Shown here: piece after piece, positions 17,403-24,846 of the stretch | Layout: each line of letters begins with the position of its first letter | Position numbering within the stretch: the first letter of the stretch is position 1 | Assembly (NCBI GenBank): GCA_017541035.1 | Contig: JAFXZW010000114.1 | Coordinates: forward strand, 1-49,477 | Length of the DNA stretch: 49,477 nucleotides | Direction: 5' to 3' | Source: Eubacterium sp. | GTDB lineage: Bacteria; Bacillota; Clostridia; Lachnospirales; Lachnospiraceae | Program-made: the position numbers and the translations under genes | The notes under the pieces: generated by a model | Databases searched by the model: none | What the model was told of the DNA's origin: nothing | Seen by the model: the letters and a program-made list of their open reading frames with translations, nothing else

Positions 17403-19701
17403 GACTCCGGAAATATTAGCTCCCTGCGGAACAATGGCTGCTTTTCAGGCGGCTCTGAATGCCGGAGCGGATGCGATGTACATGGCGCTGAAGCAGTTCG
17501 GCGCCCGCGCGTATGCGGATAATTTTACGTTAGATGAGCTTCTTCATGCCCTTGAAGAGGCTCATTTGCATGAAAGGAAGATATATCTGACACTGAATAC
17601 CCTGCTGACGGATGAAGAGTTAAAGCAGGTTCCGGAGCTCATTAAGCCTTTATGCCGCGAAGGACTGGATGCGGTTCTGATTCAGGATTTCGGACTATAC
17701 CGGCTGCTTCATGAGGTCTTTCCGGAGCTTACGCTTCATGCCAGCACACAGATGAATCTCTGCTCTGTGCAGGGGGCGCGGTATGCCGCGGAGCTGGGTT
17801 TCACCCGGGTGGTTCCCGCCAGAGAACTGACTCTTTCCGAACTGCGGGATATCCGCGAGAAGGCGGGGATCGAGGTGGAGGCCTTTGTCCATGGCGCAAT
17901 GTGCTACTGCTACAGCGGACGCTGCTTCCTCAGCTCCTTTCTGGGAGGAAGAAGTGGTAACAGGGGAAGATGTGCCCAGCCCTGCAGAAGAAAGCTGAAC
18001 GGAGAGTACCGCATGTCCATGAAGGATCTATGTACCCTTCATGAAGTGCCGGATCTGATGGAAGCAGGTATCGATTCCCTGAAGATCGAAGGCCGAATGA
18101 AAAATGAATATTATGTAGCCGCTACTGTGGATGCCTATAAGGCAATGGTTGATGATGTTCGAAGAGGATGCTTTACACATGAACGGGCAGACCAATACGA
18201 AGACCGGATGAAGGAAACCTTTCACAGGGGCGGTTTTACGCACGGATATCTTCACCGGACCTCCGGCTCGGATATGGTTGATCCCTCCATGCCGGGGCGC
18301 GCGGGAGTGAGAATCGGTGAGATCCGGGAATGCGGAAAGGGAGAAATCATTGTCAGTCTGGAAAAAGCTCTGTCACAGAAAGATGCTCTCGAGGTACGGA
18401 TCAGGGCAGAAGAGGAGCCGCTGCGCCTGACCTCCCCCGTAAAGGCAGAGGCAGGAAATGAAGTGCACCTTCAGGCTGCAGGGACGAAAAGCCTGCACCC
18501 GGGAATCCCGGTTTTTCGAGTACGGAATGCCATGCTTCATCAGGAACTGGAGGATCGCATTCTGAACCGTCCGCCCAGAATTCCGGTGGTTCTTACCCTT
18601 ACGCTTAAGGCCGGGGAACCGGTCAGGATTACAGCCAGAGAAGACAGGGGAGAGGAAGCGGAATGCCTGGGAATGCGTTCTGAAAAGGCAGCTGCCCGTC
18701 CGGTTTCGGATACGGTGATCCGAGACAAGGTGGGAACTCTTTCCGAAACAGATTTCTTTCTGAGGGAACTGATCATAGATAATGACGGGGCCTCCTTCCT
18801 TCCGGCAGGTGAACTGAAACGGCTGCGCAGAGAAGTGCTGGAAAAGCTGCGTGAGAAGATCATCCGCAGAAACGCCCCGGTTATTCATATTCCGGAGGGC
18901 GAAACCTGCCGATCCTTTTTTGAAGCAACAAAGGAGGAACATGACATCCCGGATCAATCCCGGGGAGAGATCATCTGCCAGGTTACCCATCTCCGGCAGG
19001 CACGTTTTCTGATGCTTCTTCCGCAAAAGCCGGATGTGATCATTTTCCGAAATGATCTTCGCTGGATGGATACGGAGGAGATAGCGCTTTTCGGAAAACA
19101 GAAAAAAAATATCAGACTGATAGTGGGGTTCCCGGCTATTTACCGGGGAATCATTCCCGGGGAGCTTATGGAGAAGCTTTACCGGCTTTCTCAGAATCTG
19201 GACGGTGCTTATCTGCCGGGGATCGACAGCTTTGCCTGGTACCGGGAGCGTGCGATCCATGATGAAGGGCGAAAGCTCCTTATTCTGGGAGAGGCTCTGT
19301 ACCGGGCGAATAATGCGGCAGAAAAGCATTTCCGGGAAGCAGTGAAATCCTATCCCGGGACGGTATGGACGGAAGCTCCCTACGAGTTAAAGGAAGGGGA
19401 AAGTCCTCTATCCGATCTGCGTACTGTCTACGGTTGTCTTCCCATGATGCGGACTGCCCAGAATCCCGGACAGAACGAAGGAGAGCATTTATCTTTGGAC
19501 GGAGAGGATTACCTTCTCCTTTATCCGAATCCGAAAATGTGTTATAATAATTTGTTAAGTTCCCGGCCTGTCTTATCGGATACGACTGCGGAACGAAAAG
19601 CTTATCTTTTTACCGAAGAGGACGAGAAATGGATGGAACGGATCCTTCGGGGTGCAAAAGACCTGCCCCGTCCCGGGATCCGGCATAAGGGACTGATATG
19701 A
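17392..19701 (+). CDS. U32 family protein (RlhA/TrhP-like RNA hydroxylation type) with DUF3656
   Basis: Members called peptidase U32 include RlhA and TrhP, which take part in hydroxylating 23S rRNA cytidine and tRNA uridine. This 769-residue protein has the opening PEILAPCGTMAAFQAALNAGADAMYM, the Cys-rich signature (residues about 168-200, CYCYSGRCFLSS then NRGRCAQPCR) and SLKIEGRMKNEYYVA. A long beta-rich C-terminal part fits DUF3656. ATG 17392 was chosen because AAGGA precedes it and it abuts zapA; the upstream extension is the wrong frame of zapA. It ends in a 4-base overlap with the ftsW gene. The exact substrate RNA cannot be read from sequence. Confidence 0.85.
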   Translation: MTDKTPEILAPCGTMAAFQAALNAGADAMYMALKQFGARAYADNFTLDELLHALEEAHLHERKIYLTLNTLLTDEELKQVPELIKPLCREGLDAVLIQDFGLYRLLHEVFPELTLHASTQMNLCSVQGARYAAELGFTRVVPARELTLSELRDIREKAGIEVEAFVHGAMCYCYSGRCFLSSFLGGRSGNRGRCAQPCRRKLNGEYRMSMKDLCTLHEVPDLMEAGIDSLKIEGRMKNEYYVAATVDAYKAMVDDVRRGCFTHERADQYEDRMKETFHRGGFTHGYLHRTSGSDMVDPSMPGRAGVRIGEIRECGKGEIIVSLEKALSQKDALEVRIRAEEEPLRLTSPVKAEAGNEVHLQAAGTKSLHPGIPVFRVRNAMLHQELEDRILNRPPRIPVVLTLTLKAGEPVRITAREDRGEEAECLGMRSEKAAARPVSDTVIRDKVGTLSETDFFLRELIIDNDGASFLPAGELKRLRREVLEKLREKIIRRNAPVIHIPEGETCRSFFEATKEEHDIPDQSRGEIICQVTHLRQARFLMLLPQKPDVIIFRNDLRWMDTEEIALFGKQKKNIRLIVGFPAIYRGIIPGELMEKLYRLSQNLDGAYLPGIDSFAWYRERAIHDEGRKLLILGEALYRANNAAEKHFREAVKSYPGTVWTEAPYELKEGESPLSDLRTVYGCLPMMRTAQNPGQNEGEHLSLDGEDYLLLYPNPKMCYNNLLSSRPVLSDTTAERKAYLFTEEDEKWMERILRGAKDLPRPGIRHKGLI

Positions 19702-21155
19702 GCTTACTGATCTGTGCGATTTCGAAATACCTGATCCTGATCTTCATGGCAATCTTCACCGCCCGGTGCTTTCTGTATTTTACGGCAAAAACCCATGAGA
19801 AAAGAAAGCATATCGCTAATTTCCAGGTGGTGGATATTTTTGCCATTCATTTTCTGTGCCATCTCACCATGTATCTTAATACAAGAGAAACCCAGGTGAT
19901 CTGGTATTATCTTGTGGAGCTGGTCATTTCCATCCTGTACATGGTGCTTTTCCGTATCTTTTATCCAGAGGCTTCCCGGCTGATCATCAATATCATCACT
20001 CTTCTTATGCTGACTGGTTACAGTATGCTGACCCGCCTTGACCGGGACATGGCTGTGAAGCAGTTTATTCTGGCTTCCATAGCTCTTTTTCTGACCAGCC
20101 TTATTCCCTATGTCATGGGAAAACTGAAAACCATGAAGAACTGGACGGTCCTTTATGGTATCGCCGGCATACTTTTCCTGCTGACGGTATTTATTCCCGG
20201 CCTCGGTCAGAATATCTACGGCGCACAGAACTGGATCTTTATCGGAGGCATTTCCATTCAGCCCATGGAGCTGGTAAAGATCATCTTCGTTCTATTTGTT
20301 GCCAGCGGACTGGTAAAGGCGAAAACGCTGAAGGACATTATCATCAATGCCGTGATATCAGTGATTTTCATGGGCGTTCTTGCCGTGGAGAAGGACTTCG
20401 GGGCCATCACCATTTTCTATATCACTTATATTACCATGGTTTATCTGGCCACTTCACGGCCGATCTTTCTTTTCGGAGGGATTGCTCTGGCGGTGGGTGC
20501 CGTTATCCTGGGATACTTCATTTTCAAGGATACTCTGTTTGCTCATATTATTATACGTGTTGAGGCCTGGAAGGATCCCTGGGCCTACCAGGATACGGGA
20601 GGTTATCAGCTCAGTGAGTCTCTTTTCTCCATTGGGACGGGAGGTTTCACCGGGGTTGGCCTGGGCAACGGCCGGCCGTATCTGATACCTGTTGTAACCA
20701 GTGACTTCATTTTCTCGGCGATATGTGAAGAACTGGGAAGCATTTTCGGCCTCTGCCTCATCCTTGTTTATATCAGCGGATTTATCGCAATGGCAAATGT
20801 GGCGACGAAATGTAACCAGCCGTTCTATAAATACATGACATTTGGTTTTGCCATCAGTTTTATTACACAGGTTATGCTGAATATCGGAGGCGTGACTCGG
20901 TTTATTCCTTCCACGGGAGTAACGCTGCCGTTGATCAGTTACGGACTCAGCAGTATTTTCTGTACCTTGATCATGTTTTCCATGGTGCAGTACATTTATG
21001 TCCTGGTAAGCAGGGAAGGAGAACAGCAGAATGAAGAGGAAAGAGCCTTACGAGCCGCAGCCAGGGCAGCAGCGGCCTTACAGCAGCGATCCGACAGTGC
21101 CTTCAGTCCCGGATACTCCGAATACGGAGAAGCGCCGTATCAGGAAGGGCAGTAA
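19698..21155 (+). CDS. ftsW: SEDS peptidoglycan glycosyltransferase FtsW/RodA type
   Basis: Polytopic lipid II polymerase of the SEDS family. The 485-residue protein has about ten membrane helices and the SEDS marks NWIFIGGISIQPMELVKI, EKDFGAITIF, GTGGFTGVGLGNGRPYLIPVVTSDFIFSAICEELG and FIPSTGVTLPLISYG. The Asp in VTSDF matches the catalytic region. The C-terminus (450-485) is an Ala- then Tyr/Glu-rich soluble tail coded by DNA that also codes the start of the next gene. It is coupled to the U32 gene by ATGA and to a class B PBP downstream, a standard SEDS-bPBP pair. Sequence alone does not separate division from elongation use. Confidence 0.9.
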   Translation: MSLLICAISKYLILIFMAIFTARCFLYFTAKTHEKRKHIANFQVVDIFAIHFLCHLTMYLNTRETQVIWYYLVELVISILYMVLFRIFYPEASRLIINIITLLMLTGYSMLTRLDRDMAVKQFILASIALFLTSLIPYVMGKLKTMKNWTVLYGIAGILFLLTVFIPGLGQNIYGAQNWIFIGGISIQPMELVKIIFVLFVASGLVKAKTLKDIIINAVISVIFMGVLAVEKDFGAITIFYITYITMVYLATSRPIFLFGGIALAVGAVILGYFIFKDTLFAHIIIRVEAWKDPWAYQDTGGYQLSESLFSIGTGGFTGVGLGNGRPYLIPVVTSDFIFSAICEELGSIFGLCLILVYISGFIAMANVATKCNQPFYKYMTFGFAISFITQVMLNIGGVTRFIPSTGVTLPLISYGLSSIFCTLIMFSMVQYIYVLVSREGEQQNEEERALRAAARAAAALQQRSDSAFSPGYSEYGEAPYQEGQ

Positions 21156-22656
21156 GGAAGAGGATGAATATCTTTTTTCCACCCATACACCGGAAGCGGA
21201 ACAGCTGAAAATATTCCTTGATAAAAAGGAAATGCAGCGCGTGAAGAGCCGCGTCAAGAATAAACCCATCGTGTACCTGACCTATGCGGTTGTGCTGATC
21301 TTCCTTGCCATGTTCGGTTTTATCATTTTTTTCCTGGTGCACGACGCAGAGAATGTCATCGCCAGAAGCAGCAACCGCAGACAGGATACTCTGGCTAATT
21401 CCGTAAGTCGCGGGCAGATCCTTTCTTCAGATGGAGCGGTACTGGCGAAAACAGAAGAAAAAGATGGAGAAGAGGTACGCGTCTATCCCTACGGCGAAAC
21501 CTATGCCCATGTGGTAGGGTATAACGATTACGGGAAATCCGGTCTGGAACTGTCCATGAATTTTCATCTTCTTACGTCCCATGAGAATATCTTCCAACAG
21601 ATAAATGATGATCTGGCCGGGAAAAAGAAACCCGGTGACAATGTGGTAACTACGTTGGACTCCCGCCTTCAGTCCGCGGCCTACAAGGCTATGGGAAAGC
21701 ATAAGGGAGCAGTGATCGTGATGGAGCCCGATACCGGAAAGATACTTGCCCTGGTGAGCAAGCCCGGATTTGATCCGAATGAGATTGACAAGGTCTGGGA
21801 GGAAATCCATACGCAGGAGGGACAGAAGAGTTCCGTTCTGGTAAACCGCGCCACCCGTGGACTCTATGCTCCGGGGTCAACATTTAAGGTAGTGACAGCG
21901 CTGGAATATATCCGTGAGCATCCTGATTATGATTCATACAGCTTCAAATGCACCGGTACAGCCGAATTCGAAGGTGTGAAGATCATCTGTATCAACAAAA
22001 AAGTACACGGGAATGTGAATCTGGAACAGTCTCTCGGTTATTCCTGTAATACCAGTTTCGCCAATATCGGTATGAATGAGATCAGTATGGATGGTCTGCA
22101 TAAGACGGCAGAGGAGCTTTTATTCAATAAGGCTCTCCCTTATGACGGCGACTGTGCTCGCTCATCCTTTACCCTGACAGGAAGTACCTCCCGGACCCTG
22201 ATTCCGCAGACAGTCATCGGTCAGGGTGAAACCACCATTACTCCTTTGCACAACGCGATGATCCTTTCGGCCATTGCCAATGGCGGCGTGGTTATGAAGC
22301 CGTATCTGGTCGATCATACGGAAAATGTAAACGGGACAGTGGTTAAGTCCTGGTCCTCCGAATCGGCCGCAACGATCATGACTGCCAGGGAGGCAAAGAC
22401 ACTGCAGGAGCTGCTTCTGTCAACAGGATCCTATGGAACCGCAGCCTATAAGTTCAAAAACTACCGGCACAAGATTGTCGGAAAGACCGGTACTGCGGAA
22501 AAGGACAGTGAGGGGCATCTGAATTCCTGGTTTGTCGGATACTCCAATCCGGAGGATCCGGATATTGTGGTCTCGGTTGTAATCGAGGATTCCGACGCTG
22601 ACGGTCTGACAGGCGTTAAGGTTGCGGCCGCTGTCTTTGAAACCTATTATCCCTGA
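21031..22656 (+). CDS. Class B penicillin-binding protein (PbpA/FtsI-type D,D-transpeptidase)
   Basis: Cross-links peptidoglycan made by the adjacent SEDS protein. The 541-residue protein has a long Pro-rich and charged cytoplasmic tail (1-78) and one membrane helix (79-103). The transpeptidase has the active Ser in STFK (283-286), the SCN motif (338-340) and KTG (485-487). The short pedestal resembles PbpA rather than full FtsI. ATG 21031 is preceded by AAGGAG with good spacing and lies inside ftsW, giving a 125-base overlap in a different frame; the next Met (residue 68) has no proper ribosome site. The overlap makes the pair tightly coupled. Confidence 0.9.
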   Translation: MKRKEPYEPQPGQQRPYSSDPTVPSVPDTPNTEKRRIRKGSKEEDEYLFSTHTPEAEQLKIFLDKKEMQRVKSRVKNKPIVYLTYAVVLIFLAMFGFIIFFLVHDAENVIARSSNRRQDTLANSVSRGQILSSDGAVLAKTEEKDGEEVRVYPYGETYAHVVGYNDYGKSGLELSMNFHLLTSHENIFQQINDDLAGKKKPGDNVVTTLDSRLQSAAYKAMGKHKGAVIVMEPDTGKILALVSKPGFDPNEIDKVWEEIHTQEGQKSSVLVNRATRGLYAPGSTFKVVTALEYIREHPDYDSYSFKCTGTAEFEGVKIICINKKVHGNVNLEQSLGYSCNTSFANIGMNEISMDGLHKTAEELLFNKALPYDGDCARSSFTLTGSTSRTLIPQTVIGQGETTITPLHNAMILSAIANGGVVMKPYLVDHTENVNGTVVKSWSSESAATIMTAREAKTLQELLLSTGSYGTAAYKFKNYRHKIVGKTGTAEKDSEGHLNSWFVGYSNPEDPDIVVSVVIEDSDADGLTGVKVAAAVFETYYP

Positions 22657-22664
22657 TATTTTCC

Positions 22665-22693
22665 TTGATTTACCCATCTGATACTGGTATAAT
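22665..22693 (+). promoter_or_regulatory. Nudix gene promoter
   Basis: TTGATT (22665-22670), 17 bases, TATAAT (22688-22693) with the TGn extension. It lies just after the PBP stop. Confidence 0.82.
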
Positions 22694-22711
22694 CTTGAAC
22701 AAGTATAAGTT

Positions 22712-22745
22712 ACCGAATGCAGTAAGGCATTTGGTGACCACTCAC
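22712..22745 (+). promoter_or_regulatory. Structured leader before the Nudix gene
   Basis: ACCGAATGC (22712-22720) pairs with GCATTTGGT (22727-22735, one G-U). GGTGA (22733-22737) can pair with TCACC (22742-22746), which competes with the first stem. The ribosome site AGGAGG begins at 22752. Two mutually exclusive stems next to a ribosome site could act as a small switch, but this is inference. Confidence 0.4.
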
Positions 22746-22765
22746 CATGTTAGGAGGGTTGTGTA

Positions 22766-23218
22766 GTGTCAGAAGCAACAAGCTGTGGTGGTGTGGTGAT
22801 CTATCGGGGAAAGATACTTTTGCTTTACAAGAATTACCGGAACAGATATGAAGGCTGGGTTCTTCCAAAGGGCACAGTCGAAAAGGATGAAGACTTCAAT
22901 GAAACCGCTCTTCGTGAGGTTCGTGAGGAGTCCGGTGTATCTGCGCAGATCATGAAGTATGTCGGAAAGACGAGCTATACCTTCAGTACGTCTACCGAAA
23001 CCATCAACAAGAGTGTCCATTGGTACCTCATGATGGCTGACAGTTATTTCAGTAAGCCGCAGCGTGAGGAATTCTTCTGTGATTCCGGTTATTACAAGTA
23101 TCATGAAGCCTACCACCTCCTGAAATTCCCAAATGAAAAGCAGATTCTGGAGCAGGCCTATGGTGAATATCAGACCTTACGGAATGCCAATCTCTGGGGA
23201 TGCAAAAAGTACTTTTAG
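22766..23218 (+). CDS. Nudix hydrolase
   Basis: Hydrolyses a nucleoside diphosphate linked to another group; the substrate is not evident. The Nudix box is perfect: G-x5-E-x7-REVREESGV at residues 36-58, preceded by GGVVIYRGKILLLYKNYRNRYEGWVLPKG. The 150-residue length is normal. The start is GTG 22766, with AGGAGG 8 bases upstream. It is a single-gene unit between its own promoter and a strong terminator. Confidence 0.92.
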   Translation: MSEATSCGGVVIYRGKILLLYKNYRNRYEGWVLPKGTVEKDEDFNETALREVREESGVSAQIMKYVGKTSYTFSTSTETINKSVHWYLMMADSYFSKPQREEFFCDSGYYKYHEAYHLLKFPNEKQILEQAYGEYQTLRNANLWGCKKYF

Positions 23219-23221
23219 AAG

Positions 23222-23246
23222 GAGCCCGGGGTAACCCGGGCTTTTC
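23222..23246 (+). terminator. Intrinsic terminator after the Nudix gene
   Basis: AGCCCGGG pairs perfectly with CCCGGGCT, followed by TTTTC. Confidence 0.88.
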
Positions 23247-23284
23247 TTCTGACTGATGGAAAAAGTAACCGAAAGACCGGAGCT

Positions 23285-24310
23285 ATGAACGAGAAGGAAG
23301 ATTTTGAACTGAAACAGAATACTGATAACGTATTTACGGAAGCTGACGCGAACTTTGTAAGAGAATCGGTAAATAAGGCGAAAGAGGAAGAGAGGAGTCA
23401 CAGAAACCGGACGGATGAATTCCGACAGATGATGAAGGGTGCGGAAAAAAAGCGCAGAAAGAACCGTGTCTTAAATATCCTTCTGGTGGTTTTTGCGGCT
23501 GTTTTTCTTGTATCCGGTTTCTTTCTGGTTCGTTATTATATTGCCTCTCACAATAACCAGAAGCTGGTGGATTCCCTGAAGGAAATGCTGGATACGGAAG
23601 AACCGGGCGAGAATCCCGCGGAAAAAGAGAATCCGGAAACGCCTTCCTCGAAGGACAAATCATCGGAGAAAGAAGAGAAAAGCACTCCGGAATCCCCCTT
23701 TGTCAATGTGGGCGGAAAGCTGGTTTTACGTAAATTCGGAAAGATATATGAGAAGAATCCTGATTTCGTCGGTTGGCTCAGTATAGAGGATACCTCTGTA
23801 GACTATCCTGTCATGTATACCCCTTACGACGAAGAAAAGTATCTTCGGAAGAATTACGACGGCGAATATGCTTTGGCGGGAACTCTTTTTCTCGCGGCTG
23901 ACAGCGATCCTGTGCGGCCGGCTACCAATCTGATCATTTACGGACATAATATGAAGGACGGAAGCATGTTTTCGGATATCCTCAAGTATAAAAAGCAGGA
24001 TTTCTACGAGGAGCACAAGCTGATCCGATTTGATACCATTTACGGAACGAATACTTATGAGGTGCTGGCGGCTTTTCCGGGTCAGATTCTGGAAATGGGA
24101 GCGGAGGGCTTCCGGTATTACACCTTTTTTAACGCGGAGACAGCAGAGGATTTTAACGATTATATCGAAAATGTCACCGCTCTCAGCGTGATCAGAACGA
24201 CAGCCGAGGCAGCTTTCGGAGATGAATTGCTGACACTTTCCACCTGTGAAAATGTTGGTGCCAATGAAGGAAAACGTTTTGTGGTCGTTGCAAAACGCAT
24301 CGGAGAATAA
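23285..24310 (+). CDS. srtB: Class B sortase
   Basis: Membrane transpeptidase that attaches proteins to the cell wall. The 341-residue protein has a charged cytoplasmic N-terminus, a membrane helix at about 62-83, a Glu/Pro/Ser linker (100-138) and the sortase domain. Catalytic residues are His221 in YGHNMKDG, Cys321 in LSTCEN and Arg331 in GKRFVVVAKR. The N-terminal tail is longer than in classic SrtB. No gene with a recognisable sorting signal is seen in this window, and the large surface protein at 39.5 kb has no LPXTG, so its substrate lies elsewhere. Confidence 0.9.
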   Translation: MNEKEDFELKQNTDNVFTEADANFVRESVNKAKEEERSHRNRTDEFRQMMKGAEKKRRKNRVLNILLVVFAAVFLVSGFFLVRYYIASHNNQKLVDSLKEMLDTEEPGENPAEKENPETPSSKDKSSEKEEKSTPESPFVNVGGKLVLRKFGKIYEKNPDFVGWLSIEDTSVDYPVMYTPYDEEKYLRKNYDGEYALAGTLFLAADSDPVRPATNLIIYGHNMKDGSMFSDILKYKKQDFYEEHKLIRFDTIYGTNTYEVLAAFPGQILEMGAEGFRYYTFFNAETAEDFNDYIENVTALSVIRTTAEAAFGDELLTLSTCENVGANEGKRFVVVAKRIGE

Positions 24311-24334
24311 AAAAAGGAGGAACAATTCCTCCTT
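24308..24334 (-). terminator. Terminator after tRNA-Leu
   Basis: On the minus strand AAGGAGGAA-TTG-TTCCTCC is followed by seven T. It starts right after the tRNA 3' end and may also help end the convergent sortase transcript. Confidence 0.85.
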
Positions 24335-24337
24335 AAG

Positions 24338-24421
24338 TGCCGGCAGTGGGACTTGAACCCACACACGGTTGCCCGTAACAGATTTTGAGTCTGCCTCGTC
24401 TGCCAATTCCGACATGCCGGC
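24338..24421 (-). tRNA. tRNA-Leu (anticodon CAA)
   Basis: Acceptor arms GCCGGCA and TGCCGGC pair fully, with discriminator A. The D arm holds GGAATTGGCAGAC, the anticodon stem GCAGA/TCTGT closes the loop CTCAAAA (anticodon CAA, reads TTG), a long class II variable arm follows (TACGGGCAACCGTG), and the T arm has GGGTTCAAGTCCC. CCA is not encoded. It is 84 bases long. Confidence 0.95.
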
Positions 24422-24423
24422 AA

Positions 24424-24577
24424 GGTTCGAAATTCCTTCAGGAATTTCGAATCTGGAACGTACCCAACTCCGAAGGAGTTGTCCGCAAAGCGGATTTTTG
24501 ACCGGCCATCCTTTGCCGGGCAAAAAGGTTTGGTACCGAAACGTACCCAACTCCGAAGGAGTTGTCCGCGAAGCTAC
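24424..24577 (-). repeat. Structured leader of tRNA-Leu with a duplicated UUCG hairpin
   Basis: About 155 bases lie between the likely transcript start and the tRNA. On the transcribed minus strand there are two copies of GGACAACTCCTTCGGAGTTGGGTACGTT, at 24457-24484 and 24540-24567. Each carries AACTC-CUUCGG-type loops. A perfect GAAATTCC-TTCA/TGAA-GGAATTTC stem lies next to the tRNA 5' end. Other stems (TCCGC-TTT-GCGGA, CCGGC...GCCGG) fill the rest. An open frame crosses it on the plus strand, but palindromes explain it better. Confidence 0.65.
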
Positions 24578-24583
24578 CATCGA

Positions 24584-24612
24584 ATTCTATCATAGAGAGG
24601 TATACTTGTCAA
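24584..24612 (-). promoter_or_regulatory. tRNA-Leu promoter
   Basis: Minus strand: consensus TTGACA (24612-24607), exactly 17 bases, TAGAAT (24589-24584). This strong promoter sits back to back with the start of the 73-aa gene. Confidence 0.85.
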
Positions 24613-24834
24613 ATGTTTCAGAGTAAAAAAAGGAAGTCCCTCCAACCGGTGATCGCTGCAATTCAGAATGATCTGGCCAATAATTACAAAGATAATGCGG
24701 TAGAAGGCATTATGAAGCTGCGTAAGGAGCTGGAGGAAAACGGCGATGAATTAAAAACAAAAGAACAGCAGGAACTGAAGAATCTTCTGATGCATTTCGA
24801 AGAAGATGTCAGAAACTTTAAAAGGACATATTAG
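24613..24834 (+). CDS. Small conserved-looking protein of unknown function (73 aa)
   Basis: No family recognised. The protein is charged and helical (MFQSKKRKSLQPVIAAIQND...), without membrane segment or Cys pairs. ATG 24613 was chosen because the earlier in-frame part runs through the tRNA leader repeats; GAGAGG lies about 12 bases upstream. It ends 12 bases before galT and has typical codon use, so it is probably real and co-transcribed with galT. Confidence 0.65.
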   Translation: MFQSKKRKSLQPVIAAIQNDLANNYKDNAVEGIMKLRKELEENGDELKTKEQQELKNLLMHFEEDVRNFKRTY

Positions 24835-24846
24835 AGGAGGCATTTT

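Noticed and set aside
23285-24310. Sortase B and the 39.5 kb surface protein as an enzyme-substrate pair
   Set aside because: The surface protein has no LPXTG or NPQTN-like motif before its C-terminal helix, and the genes are 15 kb apart.
24424-24577. CRISPR array from the repeated units near tRNA-Leu
   Set aside because: Only two repeat copies, spaced by more than 50 bases of structured sequence, and no cas genes nearby.
24369-24626. 85-residue open frame across the tRNA-Leu gene
   Set aside because: It covers the antisense of the tRNA and its leader repeats and has no family features.
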